Part shown: positions 1 to 6,306 of the stretch, piece after piece
Position numbering within the stretch: the stretch's first letter is position 1
Layout of the letters: each line of letters starts with the position of its first letter
From: a bacterium UBA1459
Lineage (GTDB): Bacteria > Pseudomonadota > Alphaproteobacteria > CAJXXZ01 > UBA1459
Length of the DNA: 11,051 nt
Reading direction: 5' to 3'
Assembly: GCA_002325765.1 (NCBI GenBank)
Contig: DCST01000001.1
Span: 8,521 to 19,571 of the forward strand
The notes under the pieces: model-generated
What the model saw: the letters and a program-made list of their open reading frames with translations, nothing else
The model's database searches: none
Told to the model about the DNA's origin: nothing
Made by a program: the position numbers and the translations under genes

Positions 1-566
1 GGTGGTTGTACTATAGGAGGTGGATTTGGTATATGATATTTTGGAGGTAGTTGTGCTATAGGAGGTGGAGTTACTAGAGAACGTGTTGTTAAAGAAGTAT
101 TACTTTGAGTTTTTTTACTAGTACCTTTTTTGCTTTTAGGTGGTTTGGAAGAATATTCTTTTTTGAAAGGTATTTTAGGAGAATCTTCTTGTTTAGAAAA
201 ATCTTGAGATAGTTTATTAGGAGCTTTTTTTTTAGGAAGAGCTATAGATGAGTTTTTATCAGGAGCTTTTTTCTTAGGAGAATCTTGAGGCGGAAAATCG
301 TTTTGATTAAAAGGATCTTCAGGTTCTTTATTAGAAGGATTTATAGGTGGAGCATCTGTGGAAGGATCTTCTTTCTTAGGTTGAGATGGTTTAGGAAAAT
401 CTTCTTTAGGAACATTTTGAGATGGTTTAGGAAAATCTTCTTTAGGAACATCTTCTGATGATATTTTTTCTTTTTTTTGAAGCAAATATAAAGGGCATCT
501 TGAAATAGTAGCTATACTAAAATAGATTAAAGGCTGACAATCTGATCTAGCAAATACAAATAACAT
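1..566 (-). CDS. Proline/lysine-rich repeat protein, C-terminus off window
   Basis: The frame is open from ATG 566 down to the left edge, so the C-terminus is missing; 188 codons are visible. I do not recognise the protein. About 30 residues (starting MLFVFARSDCQPLIYF) include a modest hydrophobic stretch that could be a weak membrane anchor. The rest is low-complexity and probably disordered: a 12-residue unit VPKEDFPKPSQ(N/P) occurs twice in tandem, followed by related SPKKKAPDK and LPKKKAPNK segments, a Ser/Lys/Thr-rich stretch, and a PPPIAQLPP / PPPIVQP tract at the visible end. It lies 39 bases after the hydrolase gene on the same strand, so co-transcription is possible. There is no Shine-Dalgarno site. 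A TATAAT (577-572) sits 5 bases before the ATG, which would fit a leaderless transcript. Surface-exposed, secreted or envelope-spanning roles are common for such Pro/Lys-rich proteins, but that is only analogy. Confidence 0.7.
   Translation of the reverse strand, partial: MLFVFARSDCQPLIYFSIATISRCPLYLLQKKEKISSEDVPKEDFPKPSQNVPKEDFPKPSQPKKEDPSTDAPPINPSNKEPEDPFNQNDFPPQDSPKKKAPDKNSSIALPKKKAPNKLSQDFSKQEDSPKIPFKKEYSSKPPKSKKGTSKKTQSNTSLTTRSLVTPPPIAQLPPKYHIPNPPPIVQP
381..452. repeat. Tandem 36-bp repeat in the Pro/Lys-rich gene
   Basis: Positions 381-416 and 417-452 are two adjacent copies of a 36-bp unit that match at all but the last base. The period is a multiple of three, so the reading frame is kept and the 12-residue unit VPKEDFPKPSQN/P is duplicated. 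Near-identity at the DNA level suggests a recent duplication or ongoing homogenisation. Confidence 0.9.
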
Positions 567-572
567 AAATTA

Positions 573-622
573 TTATAGCATTTAATTTGCTAAAATTTAT
601 AGCATTTAATTTGCTAAAATTT
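573..622. repeat. 24-bp tandem duplication at the hydrolase gene end
   Basis: Bases 573-598 match 597-622 exactly with a period of 24. The right-hand copy holds the last codons and TAA stop of the minus-strand hydrolase gene (stop at 608-606). The left-hand copy is a non-translated duplicate between that stop and the start of the proline-rich gene. A recent slippage-type duplication is the simplest explanation. Confidence 0.85.
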
Positions 623-1322
623 CTTCTAAATCTAAATCTGGTATTATAGGTTTTAGTTCATCTATTTTATCAAGAGATAAGTTAGAAAGTAAATCTGCTA
701 TAAATTTAATAACAATTTCAATAGATAGATCATTTAAATGATATCCACAATTTGAAACTTGATATGTAGATACTGACATATTTTTTGTTTCTAAATATTT
801 AGTATATGTGCTAATTAAAGACGTGTTGCTATAAGGATCATTTTCTCCATATAAAATAAGTACAGATCTTGTAAATGGTATTACCCAAGACCACATATCA
901 TAATGTAGCAAAGCAGGAGATAATAAAATCATACAAATTGTTTCTGCTGGGCGTCTTAAAGCAACATTTAATGCAGTCATTGCTCCCATAGAAAAACCAG
1001 CAAATATTAAGTATTTAACACCAGTTACTTCTAAAAATTCATCTACACAATATGAAGTTTGTCGAATATACTTATGATAATCATCTTTATATATTTGAGT
1101 TTTAATATAAGTAAATCTCATAACACTATATTTCTGTTCATCTAAAGCAACAAATAATGATTTAATAATATAATCATTCATATTACCTGATTTGAGAGGA
1201 TCTCCAGGACATAAAATAACACCAATAGATGAATTATTATTAAAAATTTCATAAGGAATATTAATATCTGCAGCAGTGATAAAACCTCTTTCTAAATGAT
1301 TATTTAATATTGCTTTTGCCAT
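606..1322 (-). CDS. Alpha/beta hydrolase, COG2945-like
   Basis: A predicted cytosolic hydrolase of unknown substrate. From ATG 1322 it is 238 residues; an in-frame ATG at 1346 would add eight residues (MYICYNYK), and the MAKAILNN start is preferred because that extra segment is not family-like. Seen in the sequence (numbered from M at 1322): an early strand followed by CPGDPLKSGNMND, which lines up with the HPHPxxGGxMxN segment of the COG2945 family although the histidines are replaced; the nucleophile elbow GFSMGA with Ser111; the strand-acid segment LILYGENDP with Asp162; and NCGYHL with the likely catalytic His195. The Ser-Asp-His order is that of the alpha/beta-hydrolase fold, so the enzyme is probably active. 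No signal peptide is visible. It is divergent from the gene at 1439 and upstream of the proline-rich gene. The fold is confident, the subfamily less so, and a dienelactone-hydrolase-like or esterase activity cannot be separated by eye. Confidence 0.82.
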   Translation of the reverse strand: MAKAILNNHLERGFITAADINIPYEIFNNNSSIGVILCPGDPLKSGNMNDYIIKSLFVALDEQKYSVMRFTYIKTQIYKDDYHKYIRQTSYCVDEFLEVTGVKYLIFAGFSMGAMTALNVALRRPAETICMILLSPALLHYDMWSWVIPFTRSVLILYGENDPYSNTSLISTYTKYLETKNMSVSTYQVSNCGYHLNDLSIEIVIKFIADLLSNLSLDKIDELKPIIPDLDLEEILAN

Positions 1323-1438
1323 TTTATAATTATAACATATATACAAATATTTTTACTTCAAAGAGAATGTTGCAATAATATTAACTTTTATCTTATTTAT
1401 ATAAAAATTATGTACATGAATTCACTAAAATAACTTGT

Positions 1439-1882
1439 ATGATTGATAAAAATATAATTGAAAAAAAAAAATATAATATGTCTGGAGATATTTTACATGA
1501 TGCAATCAATATATTATTTGCATTATCTTTTAAATATAATGATGATAATGAGATTCAGTATTTACTAGATTTACTAGTATGTTATAGAGATGTTTTAAAT
1601 AAACATATTATGTGGCATAATTTATCAAAAATATGCAAAAATATTAAACTAATAGATAATAATATACAGTCTTTTCCGATTTTTTTAGCATCATTTGTTT
1701 ATATTTTATCTACAAATAAGAGTCTTAAATATAATATTACTTGTGATTCAAATTCTATTATTACTAATATTAAATTAGTTCATAATCTTAAAGCGTTATT
1801 ATTTCACTATTGTGATCAAAATAATATTAAGTATCAAGTGACAGATAATGGATTTTTTTTAGAAAAGTTAACAAATATTTAA
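1439..1882 (+). CDS. Hypothetical protein, 147 aa
   Basis: I do not recognise this protein. It has no signal peptide or clear membrane segment, and a helical first half (LHDAINILFALSF, then EIQYLLDLLVCYRDVLNK) followed by an alternating hydrophobic/polar C-terminal part (YNITCDSNSIITNIKLVHNLK, ending QVTDNGFFLEKL) that could form a small alpha/beta domain. A His-Asp pair in the first long helix recalls the H-box of ChpT-type histidine phosphotransferases, but the other ChpT landmarks are not evident, so I do not make that call. The start is the first ATG in the frame; a second ATG at 1478 (MSGDIL) is possible. No Shine-Dalgarno site is visible. It is divergent from the hydrolase (gap 116 bases) and convergent with the BI-1 family gene (gap 135 bases). 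Confidence 0.7.
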   Translation: MIDKNIIEKKKYNMSGDILHDAINILFALSFKYNDDNEIQYLLDLLVCYRDVLNKHIMWHNLSKICKNIKLIDNNIQSFPIFLASFVYILSTNKSLKYNITCDSNSIITNIKLVHNLKALLFHYCDQNNIKYQVTDNGFFLEKLTNI

Positions 1883-2017
1883 CAAAATCGTTAAAAAAAT
1901 ATTATAACTAATTATGATTACTAATATAATTTCAATTATAAAATTAAAATATACATTTAGTGAAAATTTAGCTATAATAATACGAATACTTTATATAAGT
2001 TTAAAAATATGTTTTAA

Positions 2018-2773
2018 TTAGTCATTTTTACGTTTCTTAGAAGCAAATAATAGAATATTAATTATAGATATAAATATAGATACAAATAATCTTAAAAGTA
2101 AATGAGCACCTAATAATCCAATACGAGAAAGAGCAACAACATTACCTATATTACTATCATAAAATTTTGATAAATTTGATAAGTTAAATAGAATAAATCC
2201 AGAAGATAGTAAAATAGAAAAGAATGAAATACCAACACCCATTATACTTGAGATTGCAGGTATAAAGAAACTAAGTGCTAAATTTGCGATACTTGCAATT
2301 AATAATGCAATTGCCCCTGCAAATAAAATAGATCCTAAACTTGTAAAATCTTTTTTTGAAAAATAAGCTAATAATCCTAATGCAATAAATAATGATATAG
2401 TTCCTATAAATGCACTAATAACAATATCTAAATATCCATAAGAAGCAATTATATATACTGGAGATAAAAATATACCTGTTATAAATGCAGAAAGACCATA
2501 TAAACACATAGAAGTACTTAGACTTGATGATTTTATGTTATATTCAAAAATATAATCAGTTAGCATAGAAGCAAATAAACATACTATCATGACTATTCTA
2601 AATGCTATTATAGATAAGCTACCAGATTGTAATAAAGAGACCATAAAAATACCAGCTCCAGATGCTACTGCACCAATTAGCAATATACCTATACTCATTA
2701 TAGAAAAAACATATAAAAAGAAATTATTTTTTTTTGATATAGTTGCGGTTGAGCGCATCCTGACGTTGTCCAT
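2018..2773 (-). CDS. Bax inhibitor-1 (YccA/YbhL) family membrane protein
   Basis: A 251-residue inner-membrane protein of the BI-1/TMBIM family (UPF0005), whose bacterial members include YccA (which interacts with FtsH) and YetJ (a pH-dependent calcium leak). About seven hydrophobic segments are visible, near residues 20-47, 53-72, 86-107, 117-137, 145-167, 173-196 and 216-245, with a basic cytoplasmic tail KKRKND. Family features include the MCLYGLSAFITGIFLSP segment, the central FIGTISLFIALGLLAYFSKKDFTSLG region (tKKD..slG) and a C-terminal GAhlLl...F hydrophobic helix. Two aspartates usual in the last part of the family appear replaced: ILFNLSN where family members have an FD/YD-type motif, and no LD in the final helix. 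Start ATG 2773 gives the normal N-terminal length. It is divergent from der, with 78 bases between. The family is confident; the function in this organism is inferred. Confidence 0.85.
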   Translation of the reverse strand: MDNVRMRSTATISKKNNFFLYVFSIMSIGILLIGAVASGAGIFMVSLLQSGSLSIIAFRIVMIVCLFASMLTDYIFEYNIKSSSLSTSMCLYGLSAFITGIFLSPVYIIASYGYLDIVISAFIGTISLFIALGLLAYFSKKDFTSLGSILFAGAIALLIASIANLALSFFIPAISSIMGVGISFFSILLSSGFILFNLSNLSKFYDSNIGNVVALSRIGLLGAHLLLRLFVSIFISIINILLFASKKRKND

Positions 2774-2851
2774 ACATTATTATATAATAAATAGTTAAAT
2801 TTTCATATATATAACAATACTAATATATAGTAAATAAAAGTATAATTATAT

Positions 2852-4050
2852 ATGAATAAAAAAAAATTTGCCTGTTAGGATTGACAAATGCAGGAAAGTC
2901 ATCTCTATTTAATTCTTTATGTCAAAGAAATCTCGCTGTTACATCATATGAACCAGATACAACATCTGACTACCTAGCTTTTCATTTTAATAATATTACT
3001 TTGGTAGATACGGTAGGATTGCATACAGTTAAAGATTTTGATTCTATATCAGGAGAATATGCACTATCTTGTGATTTAATTTTATATGTTGTAGATTCAT
3101 CCGTACCTATTAGTGATCAAGATATTAATATTTGCAAATATCTAAGATCTCAGAAAAAGGAATATAAAATAGTATTAAATAAAGTAGATAAAAAAAAGAA
3201 TAATAACTTTAGATTATTAGGCGAATTATTTGCAGAGACATCATGTGCTCATCAAATAGGTATATATGATTTACAACAAAAAATTAATTTAAATACAGAA
3301 GAGGAAAGAGAATTACCAATTATTGCACTAATAGGTAGATCAAATGTAGGTAAATCAACATTACTTAATCAATTATTAGAATATAAGAGAGTAAAAGTGG
3401 AAAATAACTTAAGAACTACTCGAGATTCTGTATCAGAAATATATTCCACTAAAAATAATAAGTTTGTACTTATGGATACAGCAGGATATGTTAATGACGC
3501 AAGCGCATTAGATTATAGTGTAACCAAAAATAGAGAAGCTTCTCTTAAAGACTGTATTGGTGTAATTTTTATGTTAGATGCATCTTTACCTCTAACAAGA
3601 ACAGATAAAATAATTTATGGTCAGATTAATAAATATATACCGTTTTCAATTATAGCTATTAATAAAATAGATATTATAAATCCTGATACAGCATATACTC
3701 TTAATAATCTAAATTTTTTTGAAACAAGTCCTATTGTAAAAATATGCTCATTAAATAATAGTGTTGCTAAATTACAAAATGTACTTGATAGATGCGCAGA
3801 AGATAGTGGACGTAAATTCAAAACATCATTATTAAATAAATGGCTAATGTCTGTAGATCTTAGATTAATTACAGATAAGAGGCATCCTGTAAAAATTAAG
3901 TATGTTACACAAAAAAAAAGCAATCCTATAGTTGTTTTCTATTTTGCAAAAAAGCAATTAAGTGATAGTTCAAATAGAGCACTTACAAGATCATTTTGTA
4001 CGTATTTTAATCTTAAAGCTAATGTATTTTTTGCATGGAGATGTTCTTAA
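2852..4050 (+). CDS. der: Ribosome-assembly GTPase Der (EngA), N-terminal frame break at A9
   Basis: Der is the double-GTPase factor for 50S subunit maturation. Numbered for the restored 399-residue product: first G domain with P-loop GLTNAGKS (10-17), EPDTTSD (switch I), DTVG (53-56) and NKVD (110-113); second G domain with GRSNVGKS (162-169), RTTRD, DTAG (209-212) and NKID (271-274); C-terminal KH-like domain from about 310, including IKYVTQKKSNPIVVFYF. It is shorter than the usual 430-490 residues but complete in plan. The start is the oddity: ATG 2852 reads MNKKKFAC and hits a TAG, because the A run 2858-2866 has nine bases. With ten, the frame reads MNKKKICLLGLTNAGKS and joins the body. 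In the body frame the only start after the TAA at 2857 is the non-ATG TTG 2881 (or ATT/CTG before it), which would delete the first strand and the first P-loop glycine. Slippage, a sequencing error or a real mutation are all possible. Confidence 0.92.
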
Positions 4051-4066
4051 ATTGATACAATTAGAT

Positions 4067-4783
4067 ATGTTTATTTCAGCATATGATAGTCGCCAAATTA
4101 CAAATTTTAGTTCTTATTTTTCAAGTTTACCTAGTTTTATAGATAAGAAAATGATTTCTTTTTTTGATATTCATGGAGATTTTATAATTAATAATTTAGA
4201 TAATTCAATTATTTTATCATTATATTCAATGATATATTTAAGAAATAGCAATACATATATATATATATTTAGAGGATGCTCTCAAAAAGAAAATGCAAAG
4301 TCTATTGATTTATCTTTAGATGATGGACAAGTAACAAAAAAAGTATTTCAATCGTTAGTTCAAGAAATATATAATACAAATAATATATTTTGTTCTATTA
4401 AAATTGTAAATGATAATATTGTATTAGTAGCTAAAGTACTTAATAATAATAATAAATATTATTGGGTAATTTTAGAAATAATTAAAGGTCAGTGTTATAT
4501 TCAATACTTTGAGTATAAATATATAGATACAAATATAATTAGTTATAAATCACCAAAACCTCAAGATTTTATACCAATAAAAGTTGGTAATTTGTTTATT
4601 ATTCCAGATATAAACAGTCATTCATTTGGATCTTGTATTCTCGATCAAGAAAAAAATGATAAAAATAATTCAGATAAGAAAAAAAAAATAAGTCCAATTA
4701 ATATTATTATTTTTACGCTAGATGAATTTAATCTAGTTAATAAAATTTTTACATCTCAAATAGATTGCGAAGAAGTTAATTAA
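4067..4783 (+). CDS. Hypothetical protein downstream of der
   Basis: I do not recognise this protein (238 residues from ATG 4067). The frame is open further upstream: ATG 4022 would overlap the end of der by 29 bases and GTG 3962 by 89 bases. ATG 4067 is chosen because it begins 16 bases after the der stop and avoids translating the same DNA that encodes the conserved KH domain of der. Visible features: no signal peptide; an N-terminal FISAYDSRQITNF; a middle of strand-like segments (TYIYIFRGCS, FCSIKIVNDNIVLVAKVL, YYWVILEIIKGQCYIQYFEY) that suggest a beta-rich domain; a Lys/Asn/Asp-rich linker ending SDKKKK; and a final strand NIIIFTLDEFNLVNK. The spacing to der and to the next gene (34 bases) suggests one transcript. 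No function can be assigned. Confidence 0.68.
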   Translation: MFISAYDSRQITNFSSYFSSLPSFIDKKMISFFDIHGDFIINNLDNSIILSLYSMIYLRNSNTYIYIFRGCSQKENAKSIDLSLDDGQVTKKVFQSLVQEIYNTNNIFCSIKIVNDNIVLVAKVLNNNNKYYWVILEIIKGQCYIQYFEYKYIDTNIISYKSPKPQDFIPIKVGNLFIIPDINSHSFGSCILDQEKNDKNNSDKKKKISPINIIIFTLDEFNLVNKIFTSQIDCEEVN

Positions 4784-4817
4784 TATTTTATTTATTTTTA
4801 TGTAATAGTATCAATAA

Positions 4818-5804
4818 ATGTTAGAGTTATTTTTAGATAAGGAATATAAACAAAAATCAGATAACTCTACTTTTTTAAAATATATTATACCTCTTGAGTT
4901 CAGAATTTCTTGGGTAAAAGATTCAGAAAGCACTGCAATGTTCTATTATCTTCGTTATTCTGGAGCTGCTGATTTACTATTTTCATTAAGATTTGATTGG
5001 ATTAATATTAATTGGGAAAAATTTACTGATGATTTTAAATCAAATCCATGGAAAGCTCTTTATTTACGTATGAACTTTAAATCTATTAATTGGGAAAGAT
5101 TTATCTTTTTTTTATTTTATAGAACAAGTTTTATTTATAAAAATTTCTATTTGTATACAGGTAGATCTTTTAGTGAATTTGTATACTTTAATTTTTTAAA
5201 TAGTAGATTATATCTTTCGTTACGATGGAGAGAAAATATATATAGAGCTATTTCTCTTTGTTATTTTCTATATCTTAAGTCTGTTCCTGAAATATTTAAT
5301 TTATATTCTTTAGGTTTTTTTTATAATAAAGTTCAGCATAGTGGTTCTATTGGATGTTTTTTATCAAACAAGTATTCTGCTGGTATTAAAGCTACTTTTG
5401 ATATATTTTTTTATAAGTATATTGATGCTTATCATTCTATAGCATATACACATGATCAAATCTTCTGTTCTTTTTCCTATATTATCTATAAAATATTTTT
5501 ATTAAATATCATTCGTATTAATTTTAAAATTATATGGTACTTTAATTTTACTTTAGATATATTAGGTATTTTTAATACCTTTCAATTTATTAGTTACTTA
5601 ACTCAATTTTTTAATATTTATTTGTTTTTTTTTCATAATGTTTTATCTCTTGCTTTTGCTTTTACTATCTGGTTATTTAATTGTGTTATTCAAATAGATC
5701 AAAATACAAAAGTGGTAGTTATTTTTTTTATAAATATAGCATTTAATTATGATGGATTTAAAAGAACTAAAGAATCTATATTAAAGAATAATTTATATGT
5801 ATAA
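4818..5804 (+). CDS. Hypothetical aromatic-rich protein, possible membrane or beta-barrel protein
   Basis: I do not recognise this 328-residue product. It is unusually rich in Phe, Tyr and Trp. The first two thirds show short alternating strands separated by turns (for example FYYLRYSGAADLLFSLRFDW, then YLRMNFKSINWERF, LYLSLRWRENIYRAI, GSIGCFLSNKYSAGIKATFD), a pattern that would fit an outer-membrane beta-barrel. The last third has longer hydrophobic stretches (around VLSLAFAFTIWLFNCVI) and ends in a basic tail. INWEKF and INWERF form a weak internal repeat. There is no clear signal peptide, which argues against simple export, and no Shine-Dalgarno site. It starts 34 bases after the preceding gene and its TAA (5802-5804) lies 3 bases from the 3' end of the convergent tRNA-Leu. 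The fold call is speculative; that the frame is real is likely from its length in this AT-rich sequence. Confidence 0.65.
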   Translation: MLELFLDKEYKQKSDNSTFLKYIIPLEFRISWVKDSESTAMFYYLRYSGAADLLFSLRFDWININWEKFTDDFKSNPWKALYLRMNFKSINWERFIFFLFYRTSFIYKNFYLYTGRSFSEFVYFNFLNSRLYLSLRWRENIYRAISLCYFLYLKSVPEIFNLYSLGFFYNKVQHSGSIGCFLSNKYSAGIKATFDIFFYKYIDAYHSIAYTHDQIFCSFSYIIYKIFLLNIIRINFKIIWYFNFTLDILGIFNTFQFISYLTQFFNIYLFFFHNVLSLAFAFTIWLFNCVIQIDQNTKVVVIFFINIAFNYDGFKRTKESILKNNLYV

Positions 5805-5807
5805 ATC

Positions 5808-5888
5808 TACTCGTAGAGGGACTCGAACCCCCATATCCGAAGATCACAGATTTTAAGTCTGTTGCGTCTACCATTCCGCCATACGAGT
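5808..5888 (-). tRNA. tRNA-Leu(UAA)
   Basis: Read on the minus strand from 5888. A 7-bp acceptor stem ACTCGTA pairs perfectly with TACGAGT; the D arm is TGGCGGAATGGTAGACGC as in bacterial leucine tRNAs; the anticodon arm is ACAGA-CTTAAAA-TCTGT with anticodon TAA; a class II variable arm (ATCTTCGGAT) follows; the T arm GGGGG-TTCGAGT-CCCTC has one G-T wobble. The discriminator base is A, as expected for leucine. No CCA is encoded, so the 3' end must be added by a CCA-adding enzyme. Confidence 0.97.
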
Positions 5889-6024
5889 ATATCAATATTA
5901 TTCTATCATATTTTTTAGCTTTTTTATATATATTTTTATCAAAAAAAAATAATATTTTCTATTATTCATTTGATTATTCAATTTTTTATCAAATATAAGA
6001 AATATTACTATTATTTTAGTTTTT
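5889..6024. other. AT-rich non-coding spacer
   Basis: No credible reading frame on either strand. It should hold the promoter of the minus-strand tRNA-Leu; a TAGAAT-like hexamer read on the minus strand a little upstream of 5888 is a candidate -10 box, with no convincing -35. A weak inverted repeat (ATTTGAT ... ATCAAAT, about 5968-5995) is also present. Confidence 0.4.
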
Positions 6025-6125
6025 ATGATATAATTAAGATAAGATAATTTATATACAGTTTATAAGGACTATTTAATTAATTAAATGCGTCCTTTCCGTA
6101 TATAAATATCTTATCTTAAAATCAT
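6025..6125. ncRNA. Long near-perfect hairpin, candidate structured RNA
   Basis: An inverted repeat of about 100 nt in an intergenic region. From outside in: ATGAT 6025-6029 pairs with ATCAT 6121-6125; TAAGATAAGAT 6035-6045 with ATCTTATCTTA 6108-6118; after a one-base bulge (6046), ATTTATATAC 6047-6056 with GTATATAAAT 6098-6107; then an asymmetric internal loop (7 against 3 bases), AAGGAC 6064-6069 with GTCCTT 6089-6094, and an apical palindrome ATTTAATTAATTAAAT 6071-6086. Neither side is followed by a T run, so it is not a standard terminator. It does not carry the conserved SRP-RNA apical motif, and I cannot match it to RNase P, tmRNA or 6S RNA. Strand is undetermined. Transcription is not shown by sequence alone. 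Confidence 0.4.
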
Positions 6126-6306
6126 AATAATATTTAGTATAAATACCCCTTAAATACAGATATAATATTTATATTAAATCATTATAACCAATTAAGATTT
6201 AAAGATAATTTCTTTTACTTAATAAAAATATCTATCAAATATATATATATATAACACACTTATAAATAAATCAAAATTACAAAGAATAAATATATTATAA
6301 TTATTT
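6126..6306. other. Upstream region of the Lys-rich orphan gene
   Basis: AT-rich leader between the hairpin and ATG 6307. It contains TATAAT at 6161-6166 and other A/T hexamers that could act as a -10 box, but no clear -35 partner. No coding frame seen. Confidence 0.3.

Noticed and set aside
1439-1882. ChpT-like histidine phosphotransferase
   Set aside because: Only a His-Asp pair in a helix supports it; the rest of the ChpT pattern is not visible.
2589-2798. Plus-strand frame of 69 codons
   Set aside because: Antisense to the BI-1 family gene and its start region; no family resemblance.
3621-3923. Minus-strand hydrophobic frame of 100 codons
   Set aside because: Lies entirely inside the conserved second G domain and KH domain of der.
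6025-6125. SRP RNA, 6S RNA or terminator
   Set aside because: No SRP apical motif, no 6S-type central bubble with long closing stems, and no T run on either strand.
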